Positions 51,932 through 60,761 of a stretch of 64,000 nucleotides of DNA are shown piece by piece. Below the pieces are notes generated by a model that had not been told where the DNA came from, did not search any database, and saw only the letters and a program-made list of their open reading frames with translations. The position numbers and the translations under genes were made by a program. This DNA comes from Gordonia polyisoprenivorans. GTDB taxonomy: Bacteria > Actinomycetota > Actinomycetes > Mycobacteriales > Mycobacteriaceae. The stretch is taken from positions 3,286,001 through 3,350,000 of the forward strand of contig NZ_CP072203.1 in assembly GCF_017654315.1 (NCBI RefSeq), written 5' to 3'. The first letter of the stretch is position 1. Each line of letters begins with the position of its first letter.

Positions 51932-52354
51932 TCAGCACTCGCTCATCTTCACCAGCAACCTCAACAACTCGGTGGCCTCACGAGGAGACAACGGCGCGAG
52001 CACCTCTTGCTGGACGCTATTGAGCGCTGCACATAGGCGAGGTAGCAATCGGCGGCCGGGATCGTCGAGGCCGACGATCTTTCGCCTGGCGTCGCGCGGG
52101 TCTGCGTGGCGGCTCACAAGAGACCGCGACGTCAGGAGGTCCACGCAGGTTGCCACATCCTTGCGGTCCAGGTCGAGTCGGCGGCCCAGGTCGGCCTGGG
52201 TCATCTCGCCAAGCTCGTGTAGGGCTGCGAGCACCCGAAAGTGCACCGGGCGAAGCTGCCAGGGCGTGAACGCCGCCGACAGCTTCTTGTGCGCGCTGCT
52301 GCTGGCGCGGGCCAGCAGCCAGGTCGGGGTCTTCTCGATGCGGCTGATCGACAT
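51932..52354 (-). CDS. MarR-family transcriptional regulator
   Basis: 140 aa winged-helix repressor. The helix-turn-helix core is HFRVLAALHELGEMTQADLGRRLDLDRKDVATCVDLL, followed by the wing SRHADPRDARRKIVGL and a dimerisation helix ending in ATELLRLLVKMSE. ATG 52354 is preceded at exactly six nt by TAGGCT, so the mRNA is probably leaderless. The matching -35 zone lies in the first of two operator palindromes (52374-52388), which indicates autorepression. It is divergent from a second MarR-like gene. The ligand is unknown. Confidence 0.88.
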   Translation of the reverse strand: MSISRIEKTPTWLLARASSSAHKKLSAAFTPWQLRPVHFRVLAALHELGEMTQADLGRRLDLDRKDVATCVDLLTSRSLVSRHADPRDARRKIVGLDDPGRRLLPRLCAALNSVQQEVLAPLSPREATELLRLLVKMSEC

Positions 52355-52371
52355 CGGATCAGCCTAGACCC

Positions 52372-52412
52372 TTGTTGGCTCCGCCAACGAAATGTATGTT
52401 GGTTCCACCAAC
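52372..52412. promoter_or_regulatory. Twin MarR operators overlapping divergent promoters
   Basis: Two 15-bp palindromes, GTTGG-CTCCG-CCAAC (52374-52388) and GTTGG-TTCCA-CCAAC (52398-52412), are both followed by GAA and are 24 nt apart centre to centre. The rightward promoter TTGTTG (52372-52377)-17 nt-TATGTT (52395-52400) overlaps both, and the -35 zone of the leftward marR promoter lies in the first. Confidence 0.8.
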
Positions 52413-52434
52413 GAATATCGAGAAGGAGAGTTCG

Positions 52435-52827
52435 ATGACCCCTCTGGGACCACAACTGATCGGTGAGACCGAGAAGGGGCTGAATGCAGTGCTGCGGCGC
52501 ATACTCCAGGGAACCGGCCTCAGCGAACCCGAGTGGGTTGTGCTGCGCCTGGCAGTTGGTAACGATGCCGGTGGCGATCTGGGGGCACTGGTGGCGCACA
52601 AGACGCACCTTGCCGACGCGCGAGAGCTCGTTGAAGCGCTCGCAGGCCGCGGTCTCGTGGCCGGCAACACAGCGTCGGCTCGAGGTCGCGCGCTGGTCGC
52701 CGAGAAGCTCCGCGAGATCGCCGAGGTCACCGCGTCCATCTGGGAAGGGCTGGACGCCGGTGATGTTGCCGCTACGGAGAGGACACTTCAGGTGATTGCC
52801 GCGCGGAGTAGGGCGCTCCTGGCCTGA
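52435..52827 (+). CDS. MarR-like winged-helix protein
   Basis: 130 aa. ATG 52435 has AAGGAG seven nt upstream; the longer frame covers the operators. The sequence is MarR-sized and helical: IGETEKGLNAVLRRILQGTG, LSEPEWVVLRLAVGN, then HKTHLADARELVEALAGRGLVAG in place of a recognition-helix and wing region, and a C-terminal dimerisation helix ERTLQVIAARSRALLA. The wing is short and poor in basic residues, so DNA binding is uncertain. It is controlled by the twin operators it shares with the divergent marR and is probably the regulated target. Confidence 0.72.
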   Translation: MTPLGPQLIGETEKGLNAVLRRILQGTGLSEPEWVVLRLAVGNDAGGDLGALVAHKTHLADARELVEALAGRGLVAGNTASARGRALVAEKLREIAEVTASIWEGLDAGDVAATERTLQVIAARSRALLA

Positions 52828-52904
52828 CCGGCACTTGCCGAGATCCGGAGGGCTCCCCGCGATGTCCGCCGATTTCACGGGGCGGCGGCGTAGCGTCGGC
52901 GGGT

Positions 52905-54344
52905 ATGACCCGCGCTGATGTTCACGCCCCCGTCGTCTCGATCGCCGGCGGCGCACTCTCCGGCAGCACCACCGATGGGATCTCCGCATTCCTCGGAATC
53001 CCTTACGCCGCACCGCCGGTCGGGCCCGATGCGTTTGCCGCACCCAAGCCTGCACCGTCGTGGGACGGGGTTCGGGATGCCACCGCCTACGGCCCGACCG
53101 CACCACAGGCGCCGTACCCCGCGCCAATCGCCGCACTGCTCGACAACGTCATCGTCGATGGCGACGACTACCTGAACCTGAACGTCTGGACCCCGGATCC
53201 GGGCGGCGCCGGGCTGCCGGTGATGGTGTGGATTCATGGGGGTGCTTTCACCCGTGGTTCCAACCGGATCACGATGTACGCCGGGGACACCTTCGCCCGC
53301 GACGGCGTCGTCTGCGTCGGCATCAATTATCGGCTCGGCACACCGGGATTCGCCTCGGTCGCGGGCGCTCCGGAGAACCGCGGACTGCTCGATCAGATCG
53401 CCGCGCTGCGTTGGGTGCGGGAGAACATCTCCGCATTCGGCGGCGACCCCGACAACATCACCGTCTTCGGCGAGTCCGCCGGCGCCATGAGCGTCGCCTC
53501 GCTGCTGTCCTCGCCGCGCGCGGACGGATTGTTCGGACGGGCGATCATGGAGAGCGGCAACGGCAATGCGGCCGCCGACCCCGCCGACGCGCGCAAGGTC
53601 ACCGACCGGCTCGCGGCGCTGCTGCGCGTGGACGCCACCGCCGACGCACTCGGTCAGGTCTCCGGCGACGAGCTGCTCAAGGCGCAGACCCAGGTTGCAC
53701 TCGAACTCATGCTGGCCCCCGATCCGCAGGTGTGGGGCGAGTCGATCGTGAAGGTCGGCCTCGGCATCATGTCGCAGTTCCCGGTGATCGACGGCGACGT
53801 GCTCACCGCCCGGCCGGTCGACGCCATCGCGGCCGGGGCCGGCGCCTCGGTGCCGTTGCTGGCCGGCTGGAACGCCGACGAGTTCCGGTTTTTCATGGTG
53901 GCCACCGGTGGGGCGTCGGCGGTCACGGAGGAGGGGGCGGCGGCGATGCTCGGCTCGACCGACGGTGGTGCCGAGTTCCTGCGGGACCGCCTCGACGCGG
54001 GCGTCAGCGCCGGCGACGCGCTGAGCGAGGCCCTGAGCCGGGCCGCGTTCTCCGGCCCGACCACCACTCTCGCCGAGGTGCGCGGCAGTGCTCAGGGAGA
54101 CCGGGCCTCCACCCATCTCTACGAGTTCGGATACGAGAGCCCGCAAGGTGACATCCGCGCCGGGCACGCGGTCGAGATCCCGTTCGTCTTCGATCACCTC
54201 GACGAGGCGCACGCGCTCGTCGGCCCCGAACCCGACCAGAAGATCGCCGACGACATGCACGCCACGTGGGTGCGGTTCGCCACCTCGGGCGATCCCGGAT
54301 GGTCGCCGTACGGTACGGGCGGCGAGATCCACCGTTTCGCCTGA
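52905..54344 (+). CDS. Type-B carboxylesterase
   Basis: 479 aa serine hydrolase. It has the family signatures FLGIPYAAPPVG, DYLNLNVWTPD, VMVWIHGGAF (oxyanion hole), ITVFGESAGAMSVASLL (catalytic Ser in GESAG), the acidic residue near GWNADEFRFF and catalytic His in DIRAGHAVEIPFVF. No signal peptide is seen, so it is cytoplasmic. TAGCGT lies 8 nt before the ATG, suggesting a very short or absent leader. It hydrolyses carboxylic esters; the substrate is unknown. It is the last gene before the core block resumes. Confidence 0.9.
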   Translation: MTRADVHAPVVSIAGGALSGSTTDGISAFLGIPYAAPPVGPDAFAAPKPAPSWDGVRDATAYGPTAPQAPYPAPIAALLDNVIVDGDDYLNLNVWTPDPGGAGLPVMVWIHGGAFTRGSNRITMYAGDTFARDGVVCVGINYRLGTPGFASVAGAPENRGLLDQIAALRWVRENISAFGGDPDNITVFGESAGAMSVASLLSSPRADGLFGRAIMESGNGNAAADPADARKVTDRLAALLRVDATADALGQVSGDELLKAQTQVALELMLAPDPQVWGESIVKVGLGIMSQFPVIDGDVLTARPVDAIAAGAGASVPLLAGWNADEFRFFMVATGGASAVTEEGAAAMLGSTDGGAEFLRDRLDAGVSAGDALSEALSRAAFSGPTTTLAEVRGSAQGDRASTHLYEFGYESPQGDIRAGHAVEIPFVFDHLDEAHALVGPEPDQKIADDMHATWVRFATSGDPGWSPYGTGGEIHRFA

Positions 54345-54423
54345 ATACGTAACCCGCTCACATCGTCGGCGTGTCGGCCACGCAGTCCTCTGATCGACCG
54401 AGGATCGTCGTACGGTGTTACCC

Positions 54424-55779
54424 ATGCCGAGCAGCGCGACCCTCGTCGGGCGGCAACCCCGCTCCGTCGGGTGGGGGCTGGTCGGGCTTGCCGCAATTGC
54501 GGCCATCGCGGTGTTCGTCTGGCAGATCACCGTCATCCCGATGCACAATCCCTTCTACGGCCTGCTGCACAACGGAGTGGATCTGCGCGTCTATCGCGCC
54601 GGTGGGCACACCGTGCTCACCTCGGCGCCGTTGTATCACCACTCGCTGATCTCCGATCTGGACTTCACCTATCCGCCGTTCGCCGCGGTGATCTTCGCGC
54701 CGCTGTCCCTCATCGGTTTTGCAGGCGCAAAACTGTTGTGGTGGGCGGCAATCGGCGTCGTCCTGGTGATCACCGTGCTCCTCGGGTTCCGCAGTCTGGG
54801 CTACCGAGCCGACGCGCGGCTGTGGACGTTGTCGGTGCTGCTGGCCGTCGCCGTCACCGCGCTCGAGCCGGTGCGCACGACGATCTGGCTCGGCCAGATC
54901 AACGTGTTCCTCATGTTCCTGATCCTCGCCGACCTCGTCTTCTGTGACCTGAACCGGCCGAATTCCCGTGTCCGGGGCTTCTGGGTGGGCATTGCCGCGG
55001 GAATCAAGCTCACCCCCGGATTCTTCGTTCTCTATCTGCTCGCACTCCGTCGCTGGCGCGCCGCAATCGGGGTGGTCGTGGGCTTCGCGGTGACCGTCGC
55101 GGTTGCCTTCGTCGTCATTCCGGGCGACTCCCGCGACTACTGGACCACCTACCTCGGGTCGGCCGACCGGGTGGGTCGCGTCGATTCACCGGCCAACCAG
55201 TCGATCAACGGTTTTCTCTCGCAGTTGCTCGCCTACTTCGGTGCGACCTCCTTCCGTCACCCGTATCCCGATGGCGGGACCGTGTTCGAGGCGCCCGCGT
55301 GGATGTGGGTGCCGGTCGCCGCGGTGGTCGTGGTGGTGGGCCTGTGCGCTGCGGTCCTCGCCTATCGCCGGGGCTGGCGGTTGTTGTCGGTCACCATCAC
55401 CGGCATGACCGCGGCGGCGGCATCGCCGTTCTCGTGGGGCCACCACTGGGTGTGGTTCGTGCCGTTGCTGATCGTCGCGATCGACGTGGCCTACCGAGGC
55501 ACTCTCGCCGACCGCCGGCGCCTGTGGTGGTGGGTCCTGCCGGTCGCGTTGGTTCTCGCCACGTTCGCCTGGTCGTACAACTGGTGGACCAGCGGGCGCT
55601 ATCAGAGTTCCGATCACGCCATCGCGATCGGCGTGTTCATGATGCCGCGCTGGCCGAACGTGCATTGGTACGACGGTGCGGCCGTCGTCTTCTATTCGGG
55701 TGCCTACGTCGCGGTGCTGCTCGTCACCATTGCGGTGACGCTTGTCGTCGGCCTCTCCCGACGCTCGGTATCCGACTAA
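54424..55779 (+). CDS. GT87 polyprenyl-phosphate-sugar glycosyltransferase
   Basis: 451 aa with about 11 membrane helices. It has GT-C features: HNGVDLRVYRAGGHTVL (acidic residue in the first outer loop), LDFTYPPFAAVIFAPLS, an inner GIAAGIKLTPGFFVLYLLALRRW segment and SPANQSINGFLSQLL. GT87 enzymes in this order add mannose or arabinose to PIMs, lipomannan or arabinan using decaprenyl carriers on the outer face. It could be a PimE- or MptC-like alpha-mannosyltransferase; the acceptor cannot be told. ATG 54424 is fixed by TACGGT 7 nt upstream (leaderless), the same hexamer as aftC. Its place near the PIM operon supports a lipoglycan role. Confidence 0.86.
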   Translation: MPSSATLVGRQPRSVGWGLVGLAAIAAIAVFVWQITVIPMHNPFYGLLHNGVDLRVYRAGGHTVLTSAPLYHHSLISDLDFTYPPFAAVIFAPLSLIGFAGAKLLWWAAIGVVLVITVLLGFRSLGYRADARLWTLSVLLAVAVTALEPVRTTIWLGQINVFLMFLILADLVFCDLNRPNSRVRGFWVGIAAGIKLTPGFFVLYLLALRRWRAAIGVVVGFAVTVAVAFVVIPGDSRDYWTTYLGSADRVGRVDSPANQSINGFLSQLLAYFGATSFRHPYPDGGTVFEAPAWMWVPVAAVVVVVGLCAAVLAYRRGWRLLSVTITGMTAAAASPFSWGHHWVWFVPLLIVAIDVAYRGTLADRRRLWWWVLPVALVLATFAWSYNWWTSGRYQSSDHAIAIGVFMMPRWPNVHWYDGAAVVFYSGAYVAVLLVTIAVTLVVGLSRRSVSD

Positions 55780-55880
55780 CCCGACATCGATCGGTATCCT
55801 GGCGGCACGCCGGACGACTCCGGCGATCACACGGATCGAACCGACAATCGGGATCGACCAGAGCAGGACGGGAGTCGACA

Positions 55881-56294
55881 GTGCGGGCGTGGGAACGACT
55901 TCGCATCTGGGGACGGCAACGCCGCTACATCGTCCGGCGCGACCCCCGACTGAATCTGACCTACCGGATCGGCGTCGGCGTGGTTGGCGCGATCGTTCTC
56001 GCCGGCGGAATCGTCGCCATCCCGTACCCCGGGCCCGGTTGGCTCATCGTCTTCCTCGGTCTGGGCATCCTCGCGTCGGAGTTCGAGTGGGCGCATCGGT
56101 TGCTGCGCTTCGCCCGCGGCCGCTATGACGCCTGGCTGGAGTGGATGAAGCGCCGGCACTGGTCGGTGCAGGGGATGTTCGGGCTGGCCACGTGTGTGGT
56201 GGTGCTGGCCTCACTGTGGGTGCTGGGCGTGTTCGGAACGGTCGCGGGATGGTTCGACGTCCACGCCGATTGGGCCGAGAGCCCGATCCTGTGA
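55881..56294 (+). CDS. PGPGW-motif membrane protein
   Basis: 137 aa from GTG 55881 with GGGAG six nt upstream. A basic head (WGRQRRYIVRRDPRLNLTYR) is followed by a helix containing the family motif AIPYPGPGWLIVFLGLGIL, an amphipathic stretch with EFEWAHRLLRFARGRYDAWLEWMKRRHW, and a final helix VVVLASLWVLGVFGTVAGWF. These small actinobacterial proteins (TIGR02611 type) have no known function. It is upstream of thrS on the same strand, 116 nt apart. The longer frame upstream lies in the glycosyltransferase gene in another register. Confidence 0.83.
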   Translation: MRAWERLRIWGRQRRYIVRRDPRLNLTYRIGVGVVGAIVLAGGIVAIPYPGPGWLIVFLGLGILASEFEWAHRLLRFARGRYDAWLEWMKRRHWSVQGMFGLATCVVVLASLWVLGVFGTVAGWFDVHADWAESPIL

Positions 56295-56363
56295 CGCGCG
56301 GCCCATCCTCCGGCACGCCCGCGTACCCGGCGCGGATACGATCGACCACGAAATCGAAAATTC

Positions 56364-56388
56364 GGCGGCACCGGCGACCGGTGCCGCC
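56364..56388 (+). promoter_or_regulatory. Stem-loop in the thrS leader
   Basis: A perfect 11-bp stem (56364-56374 with 56378-56388) and a CGA loop lie 8 nt before the GAGGAG ribosome site. A TACGAT -10-like element (56337-56342) puts the hairpin inside a leader of about 60 nt. It may terminate upstream transcription or control thrS expression. Confidence 0.5.
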
Positions 56389-56410
56389 ACATGTGTGAGG
56401 AGCGTTCGCC

Positions 56411-58480
56411 GTGCCCGACGATCTCAAGGTGAGTCACCCAGCCACGATCCGTGTGCCTGCTGGGACCACCGCGGGCACCGCGCTGCGTGAGCACGACCTG
56501 CCCAACAAGGGGCCGCAGGCGATCGTCGTCGTCCGCGACGCGGCCGGCGACCTGCGCGATCTGTCGTGGATCCCGGAACTCGACACCGACGTCGAGCCCG
56601 TCGCCGCCGACACCGAGGCCGGTCGCAGCGTGATCCGGCATTCGACCGCCCACGTCCTCGCGCAGGCCGTGCAGGAACTGTTCCCCGACGCCAAACTCGG
56701 CATCGGTCCGCCCATCAAGGACGGCTTCTACTACGACTTCGACGTCGCCGAGCCGTTCACCCCCGAGGATCTCGCCGCCCTCGAGAAGAAGATGAAGCAG
56801 ATCATCAAGTCGGGCCAACGGTTTTCGCGTCGGGTCTACGCCTCCAAGGATGAGGCCCGGATGGAACTGGCGAACGAGCCGTTCAAGCTCGAACTCATCG
56901 ACGACAAGGGCGCGGCCGCCGACAGTGAGGTGATGGAGGTCGGCGGCGCCGAACTCACCGCCTACGACAACCTCAATCCCCGCACCGGAGAACGCATCTG
57001 GTGCGATCTCTGCCGTGGTCCGCACGTGCCGACCACCAAGTACATCGCGGCGTTCAAGCTCACCCGCAGCTCGGCGGCCTACTGGCGCGGCGATCAGGAC
57101 AACGCCGACCTGCAGCGCATCTACGGCACCGCATGGGAATCGGCGGAGGCGCAGGAGGCGTACCTGGAGTTGCTCGCCGAGGCCGAGAAACGCGATCACC
57201 GCAAGCTCGGCGCCGAACTCGACCTGTTCAGCTTCCCCGATGAGCTCGGTTCCGGCCTCCCGGTCTTCCACCCCAAGGGTGGGATCATCCGCAAGGAACT
57301 CGAGGACTACTCGCGCAAACGCCACACCGAAGAGGGCTACGAGTTCGTCAACACCCCGCACATCACCAAATCGCATCTCTACGAGGTATCCGGGCACCTC
57401 GAGTGGTACGCCGACGGCATGTTCCCGCCGATGCAACTCGACGCCGAGTTCAACGACGACGGCACGGTGCGCAAACCGGCGCAGGACTACTACCTCAAGC
57501 CGATGAACTGCCCGATGCACAACCTGATCTTCCGGTCCCGGGGCCGCTCGTATCGGGAATTGCCGTTGCGGCTCTTCGAGTTCGGCTCGGTCTACCGCTA
57601 CGAGAAGTCCGGCGTCGTGCACGGGCTCACCCGTGTGCGCGGCATGACGCAGGACGATGCGCACATCTACTGCACACGCGAGCAGATGCGCGACGAACTC
57701 CGGTCCCTGCTGACCTTCGTCCTGGACCTGCTGGCCGACTACGGACTCGACGACTACTACCTCGAGCTCTCGACCAAGGACCCCAAGAAGTACGTCGGCG
57801 ATGACGAATCGTGGGAGATCGCGACCAACACCCTCGCCGAGGTGGCGCGTGAGTCGGGTCTGGATCTCGTACCCGACCCGGGCGGCGCCGCGTTCTACGG
57901 TCCGAAGATCTCCGTGCAGGTCAAGGACGCGCTGGGCCGCAACTGGCAGATGTCGACCATCCAGCTCGACTTCAATCAGCCCGCGCGCTTCGACCTCGAA
58001 TTCACCGGCGGTGACGGCGCCAAACACCAGCCCGTGATGATCCACCGCGCGTTGTTCGGCTCGATCGAACGGTTCTTCGGCGTGCTGACCGAGCACTACG
58101 CCGGCGCGTTCCCGGCGTGGTTGTCGCCGGTACAGGTGGTCGGCATCCCGGTCGCCGACACCTTCGCCGATCATCTGCAAGGCGTCGTCGACGACCTCAA
58201 GAAACGCGGAATCCGCGCGGAGGTCGACTATTCTGACGACCGCATGCAGAAGAAGATCCGCACCCACACCACCGGAAAGGTGCCGTTCATGCTGCTCGCG
58301 GGCGAACGCGATGTCGCCGCAGGCGCGGTGAGTTTCCGCTTCCGCGACGGAACCCAGGTCAACGGCGTGCCCACGGCGCAAGCGGTCGAGACGATCACCG
58401 AGTGGATCGGCGCCCGTCGCAACTATTCGCCGACCAGTGAGCTCATCGCCGCCGGGGCGGGTGGGGACCACGATGGCTGA
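56411..58480 (+). CDS. thrS: Threonyl-tRNA synthetase
   Basis: 689 aa from GTG 56411; GAGGAG lies 8 nt upstream. Domains: an N-terminal TGS domain ([19 protein letters not shown]), an editing domain with HSTAH and DLCRGPH, a class II catalytic core with the zinc ligands (MNCPMH Cys/His and HRALFGS His), motif 2 [16 protein letters not shown], and a C-terminal anticodon-binding domain ([28 protein letters not shown]). It charges tRNA-Thr and removes mis-charged Ser. It overlaps the HIT gene by 8 nt and heads an operon running into PIM synthesis, as in Rv2614c-Rv2610c. Confidence 0.97.
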   Translation: MPDDLKVSHPATIRVPAGTTAGTALREHDLPNKGPQAIVVVRDAAGDLRDLSWIPELDTDVEPVAADTEAGRSVIRHSTAHVLAQAVQELFPDAKLGIGPPIKDGFYYDFDVAEPFTPEDLAALEKKMKQIIKSGQRFSRRVYASKDEARMELANEPFKLELIDDKGAAADSEVMEVGGAELTAYDNLNPRTGERIWCDLCRGPHVPTTKYIAAFKLTRSSAAYWRGDQDNADLQRIYGTAWESAEAQEAYLELLAEAEKRDHRKLGAELDLFSFPDELGSGLPVFHPKGGIIRKELEDYSRKRHTEEGYEFVNTPHITKSHLYEVSGHLEWYADGMFPPMQLDAEFNDDGTVRKPAQDYYLKPMNCPMHNLIFRSRGRSYRELPLRLFEFGSVYRYEKSGVVHGLTRVRGMTQDDAHIYCTREQMRDELRSLLTFVLDLLADYGLDDYYLELSTKDPKKYVGDDESWEIATNTLAEVARESGLDLVPDPGGAAFYGPKISVQVKDALGRNWQMSTIQLDFNQPARFDLEFTGGDGAKHQPVMIHRALFGSIERFFGVLTEHYAGAFPAWLSPVQVVGIPVADTFADHLQGVVDDLKKRGIRAEVDYSDDRMQKKIRTHTTGKVPFMLLAGERDVAAGAVSFRFRDGTQVNGVPTAQAVETITEWIGARRNYSPTSELIAAGAGGDHDG

Positions 58481-59096
58481 GGACCGGGGAGCCGACCAGC
58501 CGAGCGCCAACGAGCAGAGCACCGACGAGCAGATCCGGGACTGCGGCACCGGCGATCCGGATCGGTTGCAGCGGTTGTGGAGTCCGCATCGGATGACCTA
58601 CATCACCGCCGACCCGCCGGCGACCAAGTCCACCGGGCATCCGTTCCTCGACATCCCGACGATGACCGACGAGGACGGGTTGATCGTCGCGCGCGGTGAG
58701 CACGTCTACGCGGTGCTCAACCTGTACCCGTACAACCCCGGGCACACGATGGTCGTGCCGTATCGGCAGGTCGCCGACCTGGAGGCGTTGACGCCGGGGG
58801 AGTCGGCCGAGCTGATGGCCTTCACCCAGCGGATGATCCGCACCATCAAGTCGGTCTCGAACCCCAACGCGTTCAACGTCGGTTTGAACCTCGGTTACGC
58901 CGCGGGGGGATCGTTGGCCGAACACCTGCACCAGCACATCGTTCCGCGCTGGGTGGGGGATGCGAACTTCATCACGGTGGTCGGCGGCGCGAAGGTCATG
59001 CCGCAATTGCTGCGCGATACCCGTCACCTCCTCGCGGAGGCGTGGGAACGGTTCGGTGCAGGTCAAGGGCTCGGCGAGGGGCGGGGCGAGCGGTGA
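58473..59096 (+). CDS. HIT-family Ap4A phosphorylase-like protein
   Basis: 207 aa from ATG 58473, overlapping thrS by 8 nt with GGTGGGG upstream. The histidine triad [10 protein letters not shown] (His-x-His-x-His) is complete, and [19 protein letters not shown] and [21 protein letters not shown] are typical of the mycobacterial AP-4-A phosphorylase (Rv2613c). That enzyme cleaves diadenosine tetraphosphate by phosphorolysis. Ap4A is a by-product of aminoacyl-tRNA synthetases, which fits coupling to thrS. The first 40 residues are acidic and Gln/Asp-rich. The next gene starts 28 nt downstream. Confidence 0.92.
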   Translation: MAEDRGADQPSANEQSTDEQIRDCGTGDPDRLQRLWSPHRMTYITADPPATKSTGHPFLDIPTMTDEDGLIVARGEHVYAVLNLYPYNPGHTMVVPYRQVADLEALTPGESAELMAFTQRMIRTIKSVSNPNAFNVGLNLGYAAGGSLAEHLHQHIVPRWVGDANFITVVGGAKVMPQLLRDTRHLLAEAWERFGAGQGLGEGRGER

Positions 59097-59124
59097 ATCT
59101 CGATCGGGGAGAAGGAGCGCATCG

Positions 59125-59811
59125 GTGCTGAGCATCCGGGGCCGCGCGTCGGTGTCGAAGGTGACGCTGCCCATCGGGCGGGCGTTGCTGCGCACCGGAC
59201 TCACCCCCGACATGATGACGCTCATCGGCACCGTGGCCTCGGTGGCCGCGGCGCTGACGCTGTTCCCGATGGGGCAGTTGTTCTGGGGCACGATGGTCAT
59301 CTGGCTGTTCGTGATGTTCGACATGCTCGACGGTGCGATGGCGCGAGCCCGCGGTGGTGGCACCCGTTTCGGGTCGGTGCTCGACGCGACCTGCGACCGG
59401 ATCGCCGACGGCGCGATCTTCGCCGGACTGGCCTGGTGGTGTGCCTGGACCCACCCGCACCAGCTGCTCTTCGTCGCCACCCTGATCTGTTTGGTGACCT
59501 CTCAGGTCATCTCGTATGCGAAGGCCCGCGCCGAAGCTGCCGGCCTCGACGGCGACGGCGGTCTCATCGAGCGACCCGACCGGCTCATCATCGTGCTCGT
59601 CGGGGCCGGATTGACCGGGCTGGGTCTGTGGTGGGCCATCCATGTTGCGATGTGGTTGCTCGCGGTCGGCTCGGTCATCACCGTCGGTCAGCGCATGTGG
59701 TCGATCGCGGCGTCACCCGGCGCGCGTGAACTGATCCCGATGGCCGCGGCAGCCGCCGATTCCGACGGGCCGGACGGGGCCGGAACCGAACCCGGCGCGG
59801 ACGCCCGGTGA
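59125..59811 (+). CDS. pgsA1: Phosphatidylinositol phosphate synthase
   Basis: 228 aa from GTG 59125 with AAGGAG 7 nt upstream. The CDP-alcohol phosphotransferase signature is complete: DGAMARARGGGTRFGSVLDA plus TCDR, fitting D-G-x2-A-R-x8-G-x3-D-x3-D. There are about six membrane helices. It joins CDP-diacylglycerol and inositol 3-phosphate to give phosphatidylinositol phosphate, the precursor of PI and all PIMs, LM and LAM. Its stop overlaps the next start (GTGA). Order and spacing match Rv2612c-Rv2611c-Rv2610c (pgsA1, acyltransferase, pimA). Confidence 0.94.
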   Translation: MLSIRGRASVSKVTLPIGRALLRTGLTPDMMTLIGTVASVAAALTLFPMGQLFWGTMVIWLFVMFDMLDGAMARARGGGTRFGSVLDATCDRIADGAIFAGLAWWCAWTHPHQLLFVATLICLVTSQVISYAKARAEAAGLDGDGGLIERPDRLIIVLVGAGLTGLGLWWAIHVAMWLLAVGSVITVGQRMWSIAASPGARELIPMAAAAADSDGPDGAGTEPGADAR

Positions 59812-60761
59812 GCGGGTCGACGAGGGTGGGGTCGGCGCTCGAGCGGCTGTCCGCGGGTGCCGCCGACCTCGGCTATCGGGCCGGGTGGGCCGGTGTCCGC
59901 CATGCTCCGGACGGACCGGCGCGCGCCGCCTTCGACCGGGCCGGTGCCTTCGCCGGGCGCCGCAATGGCGGACCGGAGCAGTTGCGCCGCAATCTCGCCC
60001 GGGTCCTCGGCACCACCGGCGCCCAGGTCCCCGACGACCTCGTCGCCGATGCGATGCGCTCCTATGCGCGGTATTGGTACGAGGCCTTCCGTCTGCCCGC
60101 GCAGGACCTGGCGGCCACCGCCGAGACCGTCGTCGTCCCACCCCCTGATCAGGCACGACTCGATGCGGCTCTCGACCGCGGCAAGGGTGTGGTCCTGGCG
60201 CTGCCGCACTCGGGCAACTGGGACATGGCGGGCGTCTGGCTGGTGCAGAACCGCGGGAGTTTCGCCACCGTCGCCGAACGACTCAAACCGGAATCGCTGT
60301 TCCGTCGGTTCGTCGACTACCGGGAGTCGTTGGGATTCGAGATCTTTCCGCTCTCCGGCGGCGAGCAGCCACCGTTCGGCCTGTTGGCCGAGCGCCTTCG
60401 CGCCGGCGGAATCGTGTGCCTGCTCGGCGAACGCGACATCGCGCGCCACGGCGTCCCGGTCACCTTCTTCGGCGAACGCACCCGCATGCCTGCGGGCTCG
60501 GCGCGGCTGGCCATCGAGACCGGAGCCGGCTTGTTGCCGGTGCACCACTGGTTCACCGACGCGCCCGGCTCGCAGATCACCGTCAGCAACGAGATCGACG
60601 TATCCGTCGGTGTCGAGGCCGCGACCCAGGCGCTCGCCGACACCTTCGCCCAGAACATCGCCGCACACCCCGCCGACTGGCACATGCTGCAGCCCCTGTG
60701 GGAAGCCGACTGGTCGGAGCGCCAGCGTGATCGGGTGCACGGGGCCGGGGAGAGCACATGA
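59808..60761 (+). CDS. Phosphatidylinositol mannoside acyltransferase
   Basis: 317 aa LpxL-family acyltransferase starting at GTG 59808 inside the pgsA1 stop. The catalytic HX4D motif is LPHSGNWDMAGVWL. RLKPESLFRRFVDYRESLGFEI, LLGERDIARHGVPVTFFGE and MPAGSARLAIETGAGLLPV are further family segments. In mycobacteria this enzyme (PatA, Rv2611c) transfers palmitate to the mannose of PIM1/PIM2 at the inner face of the plasma membrane. It overlaps pimA by 4 nt (ATGA), so the two are translationally coupled. It should not be confused with the lysine acetyltransferase at 917-3883. Confidence 0.94.
   Translation: MSGSTRVGSALERLSAGAADLGYRAGWAGVRHAPDGPARAAFDRAGAFAGRRNGGPEQLRRNLARVLGTTGAQVPDDLVADAMRSYARYWYEAFRLPAQDLAATAETVVVPPPDQARLDAALDRGKGVVLALPHSGNWDMAGVWLVQNRGSFATVAERLKPESLFRRFVDYRESLGFEIFPLSGGEQPPFGLLAERLRAGGIVCLLGERDIARHGVPVTFFGERTRMPAGSARLAIETGAGLLPVHHWFTDAPGSQITVSNEIDVSVGVEAATQALADTFAQNIAAHPADWHMLQPLWEADWSERQRDRVHGAGEST

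Noticed and set aside
44647..54344. Direct repeats of the tRNA-Val(CAC) 3' end that would mark attL/attR of an integrated element
   Set aside because: No second copy of the tRNA 3' segment was found by eye downstream, so integration at this tRNA is left as an inference.
56123..58549. An 808-codon antisense frame opposite thrS
   Set aside because: It is a shadow of thrS in GC-rich DNA; thrS motifs are complete on the plus strand and the antisense protein shows no domain.
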